Shown here one piece after another: positions 37,650-48,439 of a stretch of 64,000 nucleotides of DNA. This DNA is from Prunus persica (lineage: Eukaryota > Streptophyta > Magnoliopsida > Rosales > Rosaceae): NCBI RefSeq assembly GCF_000346465.2, contig NC_034011.1, positions 1,903,677 to 1,967,676 on the forward strand. Direction: 5' to 3'. Position 1 is the stretch's first letter. Each line of letters begins with the position of its first letter. A program made the translations under genes and the position numbers. The notes under the pieces were generated by a model. The model saw only the letters and a list, made by a program, of their open reading frames with translations. It did not search any database and had not been told where the DNA came from.

Positions 37650-40600
37650 CTCCCTTCTAATCCTTTGGCTGATTTCACTCCAAGCAAGCTTCTCAGCCTT
37701 ACAAACCGATCCTTAGGCAGAGCCTTAGTCAAAATGTCTGCTATCTGATCTTCTGTCTTGCAATACACCAGTTCAATTTCTTTTGCTTGAATGGCTTCCC
37801 TTATAAAATGAAATTTCCTGCTGATGTGTCTTGTCTTTTGGTGATGAACTGGATTCCTTGCCATTGCAATTGCAGAGGTGTTGTCACATAGAATTGGAGT
37901 CCCTTCTACCTGTTCTTCACCAAAATCTTCAAGCACAAATTTGAGCCACTTAGCTTGTGAAGTTACTTCTGCAGCACTCACATACTCAGCTTCGGCTGTA
38001 GATAGAGCAACTGTGTTTTGCTTGTGGAAGCCCAAGAGAACATGCCTGAGCCTAGTGTGAAGGCATATCCTGAGGTGCTCCTCATATCATCCTCACTCCC
38101 AGCCCAGTCACTGTCACAGTACCCAATTAGAGTAGCTGTTTTCCCCTTTTCAAATTCAATTCCAAAATCCAATGTGCCTTGTATGTATCTCAGCACCCTT
38201 TTAGCAGTTCCCATATGTTTCTTTGAGGGATTGTGCATAAACCTAGCAAGCAAGCTAGATGCAAACATGACATTTGGTCTTGTGGCAGTCAGATAAAGCA
38301 GACTTCCTACAATCTGTCTGAATTCACTTTCATCTGCTGCTTCACTCCCATCTTCTCTACACAATTTCTCATTCACCACTAATGGAATTGCCACTGACTT
38401 GCAGTCTCTCATTCCAAACTTCTCAAGAATTTTCATGGCATATTTCTTTTGATGAATGAAAATATGCTTATTAGTTTGTTCCACTCCCATGCCAAGAAAA
38501 TGGTGCAACAGACCCAAGTCTGTCATCTCATAGTGTTGCATCATATCTTGTTTAAATTCTTCAAGCATTTTAGGGCAGCTTCCAGTATATATAATGTCAT
38601 CTACATAAAGTGAGACAATGATAATACCTGAGGTGTTACTTGTTTTGATATAGAGAGTAGCTTCACTTAAGCTCTTCTTAAAACCTGCAGTGTTGAAATA
38701 GGCATCTATTTCATCATACCAGGCCCTTGGGGCTTGTTTCAGTCCATATAGAGCCTTGTTCAACCTGTACACCTTGGTTTCCTTGCTCTCTTGAACATAT
38801 CCTTGAGGTTGTTCAACATAAACTTCCTCCTTTAGAATGCCATTGAGAAAGGCAGACTTCACATCCAGTTGAAATAGGTTCCATTCCTTTTGTGCTGCAA
38901 GGGCTATCAAAGTTCTGATGGTGTCAAGTCTTGCCACAGGGGCAAATGTCTCATTATAGTCGATTCCAGGCTTCTGTGAATAGCCTTTAGCCACAAGCCT
39001 AGCTTTATTCTTCTGCACAGTACCATCTAGGTTCAGTTTGACCTTGTAGACCCACTTAACACCAATTACTGGTTTGTTAGATGGCCTGTCAACTAATTTC
39101 CAAGTATTGTTCTTCTCAATCATCTCCAATTCAGCCTCCATTGCACATCTCCATGATTCATCCAAATCTGCTTCTTCAAAGCTGTCAGGTTCTACAATGC
39201 ACATGTTGCATTGTGCCATTATGTCATTAATACTCCTCCACTCGTGAGGTGTGTGATCAAACCTTTGAGTCTCATCAAGCATTTCTTCCCCTTGAGGTGC
39301 AATTTCTTCTTCCATCTGCATTTGAGTATCCAAAAACTGAGATTGTTCATCTAATAGCCTCTGTTCAGTTTCTGCAGTACCTTGATTTCCATCTGGCATA
39401 GGCATTCTCACATCTGCATTGCTAGGATTCTCCCACTTCCATGAGGCTTCTTCATCAAAATAGACATCCCTAGACAAGATAATCTTTCTAGTCTTAGGAT
39501 CATAGAGTCTATAGCCTTTTTACACAATCCATAGCCCACAAAAATGCATTTGTGACTGTTTTCTTCCAACTTGTGTCTCAAAACAGAAGGAATAAGTACA
39601 TGACATAGGCATCCAAACACTTTCAAGTGTGCAATACCTGGCTTTCTTCCTGTGTAGGCCTCAAATGGTGTCATTTTCTTAAGAGACTTAGAAGGACACC
39701 TGTTGAGAAGGTAGACTGCTGTATGGACAGCTTCTGCCCAAAACTCATAAGGAAGACTCTTTTCATGTAGCATAGACTTTGCCATCTCAATCACAGTCCT
39801 GTTCTTCCTCTTAACAACTCCATTTTGCTGAGGGGAATATGCTACTGTCAGCTGTCTTTGTATTCCAGCCTCACTGCAGTATGCAAGGAATTCATTTGAC
39901 ATGAATTCTCCACCTCTGTCACTTCTAAGTGATTTCACTTTGTGTCCACTCTGCAATTCTGTCATTGCTTTGAACTTCTTGAAACATTCAAAAGCATTAG
40001 ATTTATTTCTGAGAAAATAAACCCAAGCCATTCTTGTATAGTCATCAATGAATAACAGGAAATATCTGTTTTCTGACATTGATGCAATCTGCATTGGACC
40101 ACAGATGTCAGTGTGAACTAATTCAAGTGGAAACTGAGCTCTCCAAGTAGATTCTGCAAGAAATGAGTCTCTATGCTGCTTTCCCAGCTTGCAGCCTTCA
40201 CAAATTGCAAAATCCTTCTCCAGACTAGGCAGTCCATGAACCATGTCTTGATTTGCCAACATCCTGATGCTTTGATCATTAAGATGGCCCAGCCTTTTAT
40301 GCCAAGTCTGCAAACTGTGAGTCACACTTGCTCTCAGCACCAACTGAGTAGCAGGTACCATTGTGAGAGAGAAACACCTATTGCTAGTCATTGGAACCTT
40401 AGCTATAGGATTTTGCAGCGACCAATCATCAAAAATTGTCACCATTCCCTTTCCAAATACTAAACAATACCCATGTTCCATCATCTGACCAACACTGAGC
40501 AAGTTCTCTTCTAAACCAGGCACCAACATCACTTCTTAAATGTGTTTTCTGCCTGTCTTGGTTTCTATCACAAGTGTACCTTTTCCTGCAACTTGAACTG

Positions 40601-41744
40601 TCTCTCCAGTCCCCATTTTCACCTTGGAAGTTACATCCCTTCGAATATCTATCAGTAGCCTTTCATCTCCAGTCATGTGGTTGCTATAGCCACTGTCCAC
40701 ATACCAAGAATTGTTCAATTTCACATCTGTCACAGCATTGCATGCATAAAACAATGTTCCAGTTTCTTCAACCTGATTGGCATAATTCACCTTCTGCACA
40801 GGTTGGTTTCCATGGCAATCTCTAACCATGTGACCAAACTTTCCACATCCTCTGCATTTTGGTTTTCCTTCAAACCAGCACTTGCCATAGTGCAGTTTTT
40901 CACAGTGCTTGCAGGGTGTTTTAGTTCCTTCATTTGATGCATTTGGTTTGGAATTAGAGTTGGACTTGTTATTCCAATTCTTCCCATTTTCCTTCCAGTT
41001 CTTCTGAGACTTGTTACCTCCAGAAGAACTTCCATTCTTAGACCTTTTACTCTCTATGTTTAGGGTAGTAAAAGCCTTTTCTGTGGAGTTTTCAGTGTGC
41101 CTATCCAATCTGAGCTCCAATTTCTTGAGAGACGCAACCACTTCTTGAATTTCAAGAGTGTCAAGATCCTTTGAATGCTCAATCACAGAACATATAGAGT
41201 CATAAGATCTAGGCAAGCTAATAAGCAATTTCTGCACAACTCTTTCTCTAGGTAACTCTTCACCATAACTTTTCATTTGATTAATTAGATCAAACGGTTT
41301 AGCTACATAACCAGAGAATGACTCACTATCCTTCATACGAGTGTATTCAAACTCTCTACGTAAGCCTTGTAGTTTCACACTTCGTACCTGTTTATCGCCT
41401 CTAAACTCCTGCTTCAGAATATCCCATGCACCTTTTGAGGTTTCCTCATTCACTATTCTGGAAAAAATTTGGTCTGAGACTGCACCTTGGATCAGTCCAA
41501 GTGCACGAGCATCTTTCATCAAAATCTCAGCCGATGTAGACTTCTCTTCTTCAGCAGCTTTAGATCCTTCTTCCTTTCCTTTTTCCTTCATTGGATCTGA
41601 AGCATCAAAGCCATTTTCAACCAAATCCCACAGTCCATGAGATTTCAGAATGGTCTTCATTCGAATGCTCCAAAACTCATAGTTTTCTCCATTGAACACT
41701 GGTGTACGAAACTCAGAAGAGCTTGATACTGCCATGTTAGACAT
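37637..41744 (-). pseudogene. Copia gag-pol with one stop and two frameshifts
   Basis: Gag and protease lie at 40536-41744 (402 codons): an N-terminal MSNMAVSSSSEFRTPVFNGE, a zinc knuckle CRGCGKFGHMVRDC, and a protease motif reading DSGY where DSGC is more usual. The frame ends in a TAA at 40538-40536 and resumes in the same frame (39408-40532) with the pre-integrase HLN region and the integrase (HTDICGP, DRGGEF, SPQQNGVVKRKNRT). A one-base loss in an A run near 39523 shifts into the RT frame (37978-39477; YVDD at 38596-38607). Another one-base loss near 38027 shifts into the RNase H end (37637-38035; ALSTAEAEY). Full-length otherwise. The lesions are described only; homopolymer sequencing error is possible for two of them. 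Confidence 0.93.
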
Positions 41745-41864
41745 CAGACGCAGCTAGAAAGGCTTCGTGAAATTTTGAGTGAGCTCAACGTCAGCTCAGC
41801 CAAGCACCAGCTCGAATGTCACAGATTCACGCCCAATAAACAATCAAACCTGGCTCTGAGGCCA

Positions 41865-42220
41865 TGTTAGAATTCTCAGTTTGTATGTGTATTTTCAGAT
41901 TAGGAAGAGGTGCTCGTTCTAGAGCATTTTGCTAGAGAGAGTGAAGAGAAAAATAGGAATGCACTGTTCTATTGAATTCAGCAAATTCTGCAGCACACAT
42001 AGTGTGACTGACAGAGAGAGAAGTGTGATTCTCTCTAACAGAATTACAGCTGTCACCCTATTAGGTGATTACACATGTCATACCAAATCTAAGCTAGAGA
42101 ATCCACCTAGACTATGATCTAATGGTTCTCATTACATCATTTAAATAGACTTAGCAGGAAAACAAAAAATAGAAGATGACTTCAGCTCTAGGAAATCTGC
42201 AGAAGGATTATATTTCAACA
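41865..42220 (-). repeat. 5' LTR of the copia element
   Basis: 356 bp; followed on the minus strand by the primer-binding site and, at 41744, by the gag start codon. Confidence 0.97.
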
Positions 42221-42980
42221 GATAGTATATGTAACGCAGAATTTCTTTGCGATGCTCTGCTGGGAATACAGTATTAAGATGCCCTATAATGTATGTACAC
42301 ATGACCTGAAAAAAAAAGAATTCAAAAGGGAAAATTAGTAAAACGCTCCAAAATTTTAGTAAAAAACTCTAATAAATAACTGTAATTATAAGGAAATTAG
42401 AAATTATACACTCACCAAAGGAGGAAGGAAAAACAATGGGCCAGCATTTTCAGCAGGCCAATGGCCATCACTTGCCTGCATGGCTGATAAGAAGTGAACA
42501 GATATTCTCAGTGAGGCTGTTGCCTTTTCATATGTGATTTCCTCGCCATCCTCAACCTTTACTGGGGGAATTGTCTGCTTGAAGTTCTTCTCTTTTAGGA
42601 ACTGCAGTTTAGTGAACAGAGGAGAGGATTAACATTGGTATTAGAGAAAAAGTAAGTTAATTCATGATGCTGATTACAGTCGGGTGCTAAGTTTTGGAGG
42701 CCCTAGCCCTAGGCCAACCACCAAAATGTGACCTTATGTTATGTTTTTTTGGATACGTAGAAAAAAATTATATGAACTCAAAGTCACAATTGTAATCTAA
42801 AAGAAACAAACAAAATTTAATTCACATAAAAACTTTATAAAATACATCAAAACATCACTTAAATATCACCTTTTTTTTTGGGACGAAATCACTTAAATAT
42901 AACTCTTCTTACATTTTTCGATGCAAAAAGTATCAATCAACTTTACATAATGAAGTTTTTCTATCATGTCTTTTTCAATA

Positions 42981-43280
42981 TCTATATATATAAAGCAAAG
43001 GGCAGAGAATGATGAAACATTCAAAATACCAGAAAATGCCCTTGATTAATTCAAATATTAAAATTTTAAAATATTAATTAAATGAGGATAATATGGTAAA
43101 TTCAAAATTTTATATTAAAAAAATTAAAATTAAAAACAAAATCAAATAATAAGTTCTACTTTTATAGAACATAACTACCTATATTATTTTTTCTTAATTA
43201 AAAAAATAAAAAAAAAAATAAAAAAATAAAAAAATAAAAAAATAAAAAGAAAACCAATTGACACATGCGCAAGAGGCTAG
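42981..43280 (+). mobile_element. Non-autonomous Helitron A (intron 1 of the OSC pseudogene)
   Basis: Starts TCTATATATATAAAGC and ends GGCTAG, inserted between A and T (flanks CAATA and TAAAATATA). The intact OSC copy shows the empty site CAATATAAAATATA in the same intron (about 25490-25500). 5'-TC, 3'-CTAG and an A^T target without duplication are Helitron hallmarks. Confidence 0.88.
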
Positions 43281-43504
43281 TAAAATATAAAGCAATAGTC
43301 TTGTAGGTTTTTACCTTCTTGTTCTTCCTCCAAGAACACTTCCTCTTGCAGTACATATATTAACTCATTAAACTTTTTAACTTTTTTAAAAATAATAATA
43401 ATTGGTCCTTTATTGAGTTTCCTTTTCTAAGTTTTAGAGTAGATAATTGGGCTTTTTAAAAAACAATACTTGCGCTTAATATAATATCAATACAGTACAA
43501 AAGT

Positions 43505-43540
<36 letters not shown>

Positions 43541-43546
<6 letters not shown>

Positions 43547-43943
43547 GAGCTTCCATTGAGGGATCCCTCAAATAATTATTTGAGGGACACCCCTTGTAGG
43601 CCCCACTCCGGATTGTATTTCACTAATCCAAACCGTCTATTTTGTAGATACTCATTCAAAGATCATCCCTACAAAAAATCACTTGAATCCGATATCATTT
43701 GACCACTCAATTAAGTTATTGAAATTTTAGCATTTTCTTGAAGTACCGTGTTCATTGATTTTGTAAGACACAATTGGATGTCGAAACGGTTTCCAATTTG
43801 TCTAATTTTTTGTTAGGATGATCTATGAATGAAGACCTAAAAAATAGATGGTTTGGATCATTGGGAAAAAAATTGTAGGGTACCCTAAAGGGCGTCCCTC
43901 AAATAATTTTATTTAAGGGATCCCTCAATAGAAGGGGACTGTA
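43541..43943. mobile_element. MITE with long inverted repeats in a (TA)n target
   Basis: Ends TACAG ... CTGTA. The arms share ATTGAGGGATCCCT and ATTATTTGAGGGAC in inverted order, so the 403-bp element can fold back on itself at both ends. It lies inside a (TA)n tract and is absent from the intact OSC copy. The TA flanks suit a TA-targeting element but cannot prove it in this context. Confidence 0.8.
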
Positions 43944-44146
43944 TATATATATATATTGGCTTTAAAAATTGGGGGCCTTAGACGACCGCCTTACCCGTCT
44001 ATCCTCTAGGTGATTATAGAACAAACTTATGAGTGCTAATTAAAAACAAGAAAAAGTATTCAAAGCTGACAGGTTTAAAGCTAACTATTTGTCTAGTTTT
44101 ATTTTTATTTTTTTTCCTTATTTTACTTTTATTTTTTAATAAGATA

Positions 44147-44424
44147 CTAGCCCCTTGGCACATGCTTGCCAATTGGTTTTTTTTATTTTTTTATTTTTTT
44201 AAAATTAAGAAAAGATAATATGGGTAGTTATATTCCATAAAAATAGGACATATTATTTGATTTTGTTTTTAGTTTTAATTTTTTTTAAATGAAAAAAATG
44301 TGAACTTACCATATTATCCTCATTTAATTAATAATTTTAATTCTAAATGTTTGAATTAACCAAGGGTATTTTTTGGTATTTTGAATGTTTCACTGTTCTC
44401 TACCTTTTGCTTTGTATATATAGA
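44147..44424 (-). mobile_element. Non-autonomous Helitron B (opposite orientation)
   Basis: On the minus strand it starts TCTATATATACAAAGC and ends CAAGGGGCTAG. The flanks AAGATA and TGATATCAAG join in the intact copy as AAGATATGATATCAAG (about 26158-26171), a clean empty site. It is an inverted relative of Helitron A, sharing the block with ATTAATTAAATGAGGATAAT. Confidence 0.88.
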
Positions 44425-44777
44425 TGATATCAAGTTTGAAACCCTTTTCAAGATTTTTATAATAATTTAATAATAAAAACCAAGCCAAACATACACACAG
44501 TCATGTTCTCTTGCTAAACTTAAGTCTAAAGAGAACATTACCAAGTACTAACGAAATTAAGTGGATAAATACCTGCAAACGCCATAGGAGGTCACTGCTA
44601 GGCTTGACCTGATAGCGATTATTGTAGAAATTAAGACGAGCTTCTTCCACCTCGGCTCGCTCTTCTGGAGTTCCTGCCTCGGCATCAAACTCAAATATAT
44701 GCCTCCCCACAAAGTCGTTTGTGCTGTAGATGTAAGGGTCATTCCCTCCATCTGCAACCTTAAGCTTCCACATTCTT

Positions 44778-44819
<42 letters not shown>

Positions 44820-45149
44820 TATATATAGCTACCAACTGCTGTTCTACCTTGATATCAATCTTCTCAGTAAGAACCTGTTTCATGCATCTGCAATGTATAA
44901 GTCACAATTAATTCACCATAAAGATGTGCTAGGTAGCTTGGTGAATATATACATACAAAGGATCCCCTGGCTTTCCATATTTTGTAAATGTATCAATTGT
45001 TGTATATATAGTGTGTACAGATATTTAAGAGAGAGAGAGAAACCCCGTACGTGCAGTTTGCAGTTTGCAAAGAAGCTGCAGAAACCGTATTGTAGAGTTT
45101 GGTTATATAGCTATGAATGAAAGAGAGGCGGGGCTGGCCAGCTAGCTAG

Positions 45150-45191
<42 letters not shown>

Positions 45192-45219
45192 CGTGTGTTG
45201 TATATGTATGGTTAATGCG

Positions 45220-45251
<32 letters not shown>

Positions 45252-45541
45252 ACCTCTAGTGCAGTTTGCAAAGAATATTGAATTTGGTTATAACGAGATT
45301 AAATGCAGGAGAACTTTATAGACAAAACAAACAATATGAGGTATATATGACATGCCATGTGATGTTATTGTTTTTGGTCTTTGGTAATTAAGCTGATCAG
45401 CTATACGTCATTTTTTTCAACGAAGTCGGCATTTACCCATTGCTGCTATTGCCACGGCCAAGCCACCACAGATCCCTTAATTACGTGAATGGCTTGATTT
45501 GATAGACTGGTGATCTTGTGAGAGGGGTTTCTCATACATAC

Positions 45542-45762
45542 TGTGGGAGTGATTTTCGTCCACGAGAATATTCATCTAAGATTCCGCCTTCCTCTTCGTT
45601 GTCTCTTTCTCCCTGCAAAATAAATCGGAATAAGAGGATCACACCCGGGGGGTGTTGGCCAAAGGCCCGCCAATGCCTAAGTTAGTTCAATTGATTTGTG
45701 GAGAAACAATAGCTAAAAAAGGTACGGAGATATATGTATGGTGTGAACCGGGCAGCCGGAGC

Positions 45763-45833
<71 letters not shown>

Positions 45834-46095
45834 GCGGCGAGGAGGGTATTTTTGCAGAGGTTTGGCAGCTTAGAATGGCTTACCTCATGCCTTGCATGGC
45901 CTTGTACTTATAGAGCCTCATAGAGTTAGGATTTGGAGAAAAATAATCCTTGTTGGGAAATGAATTATTTTTCTGATTTTAGGAGATTTAAATCAATTAG
46001 GGATTTAATGAGAAACAAATCCCTAATTCAAGGCAAGAATCCCCAACTGGAAGGAAATATTTGACCTAGGGTTTTGCTAAAATTCGGTTCCCACA
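45542..46095 (-). repeat. 3' LTR of a Ty3/gypsy element
   Basis: Begins TGTGGGAGTGATTTTCG and ends CGGTTCCCACA on the plus strand (554 bp). It adjoins a run of Cs (46100-46109) that is the polypurine tract of a minus-strand element. It interrupts the OSC upstream flank, whose sequence matches 27240 up to CATACATAC. A (GA)n run at about 45766-45831 lies inside it. Confidence 0.85.
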
Positions 46096-46399
46096 AATGC
46101 CCCCCCCCCAGCTTTTGCATGGTGCGCGGTGGCATGTAGGAGATGTTGATTGACTGTTAGACTGAGCTTCCTTCTTGGATTTGGGATCCTGAGTGGATGA
46201 GGTATTCCCAATTGGAGTGGGCTTCTAACTATTCTTGGAGTTGGATTCCCAGTAGGAATATGCTTGCGATTCTTTCTTGACCTAGGATGCCCAACCTGTA
46301 TAAATGCAGAACTTTTCTTCACTTTTCTTCGTATCGCAAACTTAACTTCTCTACTTTCTACCTTGAGAGAGATCTTGTAGAATTTATACTGCTTGTCAA

Positions 46400-47830
46400 A
46401 GAGAGGAGTTGCCATGCATCCCAAGGGAAGTCGAGCATGTATATTTTTTCTTCGTCTTATCTTTTTTTGTGGCAACAACCAGTTGGGGGAAGCCCGACTG
46501 GTTGTCATCGTGACAGGTGATGGCTGGCTGTGGGCGGCAGCAGTGATGGAGTAGGTGCTCACAGGTGGGCCAGCTACTGCCTATCGTTGCAGATCTAGAC
46601 TGGAGCGTGCTGAGCCTCATGAATTGCGGGCTGCGTCAACTGAGCAAGTATCGGGAGGAAGTTGGTGGTATACCCACTGCCCAAGATGTATAGAGTTGGA
46701 AGCAGAATGGTCCATACTCTGATGATTTGCCAGTTGGGTAAGAGGAGTGTTCTGTCAGACTCTCTTGAAAAATGAAGGCTATTGCCAAGTCTTCAAGAGA
46801 TGAAACTGCTTCTTCGCAGGTGAAAAATGTGTCACTGTTGAGGAAGAAGCCAAAGATCCCTTCTATTGAGAAGACTAAAGTAGGAGCTGTTCCCCTGTCA
46901 TCAGTTAGGGTTAAACATCTCGTTGGTGCAGATAACAAGTAGATTAGACATATGCGCAATATTCGGGATGTTTTACTCAAGCCTCATGCTGACAAGCTTG
47001 GAGACCGCGATCTGCTATATGAAGTAGTCTGCACACAAACTAGTTCACTGCTGAAAGGCAAAGAGATGTTGATATTCCTCTCTGAGGTTCAAGTCGTCTG
47101 CACCAGTGAAAGGATGAAGATAGAACTGGAAAGTCTGCTCATCCGCCCAACCATCAGGTTCCAGTTGTTGAGTCACAAGCAGTAAAGCATGAAGTTGATT
47201 CAGCTTTGTTGACGCATTTAGAGGTGATGATGGCGGCAGCTAAGAAGACGAGAGATGCATCTACCCGGGCGAAGGGTTCTTCTGGCGTGTCTAGACCTAC
47301 AGGGGATGCATGCGTGTCTGATTTGCTGAAGACAAACTTACTGTCAAGCCCGTCTACTTGCTTCAAGTTGGTTGATCATATCCATTAGGCTAGCGATCTT
47401 GATACCTTCTCAAATATTTCCTTGAAAAACAAAGGGAAGAAATATCATCTGCTTCAAAAAGAAGTAGTTTTTGCTGCTGAAGCTATTCGGAACTCGTTTG
47501 CTGAAGGATCCAAGTTCGAACCTACCATGGATGTGTATAAGCTGGGCTACTTGGACTGCAAAAATGAAAATAATCCCTTCTGTGCCATTTGAGATTGAGA
47601 CATAGAGATGCTCTGTCCTGACTTGCTCCAAATGCAAAGTGAGCAGGTTAATGCTGTAAACATGGAAGGAGCTGAAGAGTAGGTGGCCGAAGATGCGGTA
47701 GTTGAAGAGGATGGAGCAGAGTTGGATGCAGCTGATGAGGTGGTAGCAGACGTCGTGGATCCGGCAGGTGGAGCTGCTGAAATCATGGCTGATCAGGCGG
47801 ATGTCGAAGATGCTACAGATTAGGGATCTC
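46400..47830 (+). pseudogene. Decayed antisense ORF within the gypsy element
   Basis: The plus strand, opposite to gag-pol, holds several consecutive protein-like blocks in shifting frames. These include MKAIAKSSRDETASSQVKNV (46771 on), KGKEMLIFLSEVQVVCTSER (about 47057 on), a block with YKLGYLDCKNE (about 47537), and an acidic end rich in VAEDAVVEEDG-like sequence to 47823. Codon-like organisation in antisense between pol and the 3' LTR fits the extra ORF of Tat-type elements. No known domain is identified. Confidence 0.5.
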
Positions 47831-48043
47831 TTGCCAGCGTCTCGGAGTAGATGAAGACTCTTTTATTTCTTTTCAGCTTTTGTAATCTGCTTTTTGTTTG
47901 TTTTGAATAATTGGTCTTGTTGGACTATCTTCTTTTTGTTGAACTTGGCCGGTTGGTCAGCTTTCTATGGAAATTTCAGTTATTTTTTCAACTTCAATTT
48001 GCATATTGACTTATGAATTGCTAGAGTAACCAGCCCGTATCTC

Positions 48044-48366
48044 GATCGTGTATCTCCCTTAGGAAATTTATATGTATCAGGGTCCCCCTTGAGGGACTCC
48101 AAGCATATTCTGCATATCCCGTAGGATATTTTTCCCTAGGAAGTTGACAAGTGCCAGGGTCCCTTTTGAGGGACTCCGGACATGTTCTGCATATCCCGTA
48201 GGATGCTTTCTCTTAGGAAGTCGACAAGGGCCAAGTTCCCTCTTAAGGGACTCCGGGCATGTTCTGCATCTCCCGTAGGATGCTTTCTCTTAGGAAGTCG
48301 ACAAGGGCCAGGGTCCCCATTGAGGGACTCTGGGCATGTTCTGCATCTCTCGTAGGATGCTTTGGT
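48044..48366. repeat. 77-bp minisatellite, about 4 copies
   Basis: The phrase GTAGGAT recurs at 48121, 48198, 48275 and 48352, a spacing of exactly 77. Each unit contains AGGAAGTCGACAAG, GAGGGACTC and CATGTTCTGCAT. It lies in the 3' part of the gypsy element. Confidence 0.9.
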
Positions 48367-48439
48367 CATTGCCCTGCCCCCTTTAGGAAACCAATAGGAA
48401 CCTGGATACCTCTCTCAGAAAGCATGGAGACCTCCTTTA

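Larger units (their letters stand above)
37294..42220 (-). mobile_element. Ty1/copia LTR retrotransposon inserted in OSC exon 3
   Basis: Two 356-bp LTRs (37294-37649 and 41865-42220) differ by a single base (A/G in GGTGCTCATTCTAG). They begin TGTTAG and end CAACA on the plus strand. A 5-bp target duplication GATAG flanks the element (37289-37293 and 42221-42225). On the minus strand the primer site TGGCCTCAGAGCCA (41864-41851) directly follows the 5' LTR, and a polypurine tract TTAGAAGGGAG precedes the 3' LTR. The coding order gag-protease-integrase-RT-RNase H is that of copia. Confidence 0.98.
34112..44773 (-). pseudogene. OSC pseudogene (copy of the beta-amyrin-type gene), interrupted by a copia element
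   Basis: Sixteen exons match the intact gene: 44573-44773, 42416-42601, exon 3 split as 42221-42305 and 37284-37288, 36967-37164, 36792-36876, 36523-36689, 36248-36439, 36038-36151, 35779-35898, 35550-35672, 35378-35476, 35161-35217, 34858-35048, 34586-34761, 34323-34487, 34112-34231. MWCYCR and QVSDCTAE remain. There are two lesions. A 4.9-kb retrotransposon interrupts exon 3, ten bases before its donor. Exon 14 is 176 bp instead of 178 because one CT unit is missing in a CTCTCTCT run, shifting the frame. It keeps the 96-bp intron 34762-34857 that the intact copy lost. All other exon lengths and splice sites are intact, so inactivation is recent. Confidence 0.95.
33680..45540. other. Segmental duplicate of 21150-27350
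   Basis: The 3' flank, all OSC exons and introns and the upstream flank (to about 45540, compare 27240) match the unit at 21150-27350. Part of exon 7 differs at about 8 of 162 hand-aligned bases (roughly 95% identity). The extra length of this copy is explained by the copia element, two Helitrons and a MITE. Confidence 0.9.

Noticed and set aside
40173..41640. Plus-strand frames opposite the copia gag and integrase
   Set aside because: Antisense shadows of the real minus-strand polyprotein, with no independent evidence.
1..45000. Complete triterpene biosynthetic gene cluster
   Set aside because: No cytochrome P450, acyltransferase or glycosyltransferase exons are visible; only cyclases and transposons are present.
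48044..48366. CRISPR-like array
   Set aside because: The 77-bp units are contiguous without unique spacers, and the DNA is plant nuclear with retrotransposon context.
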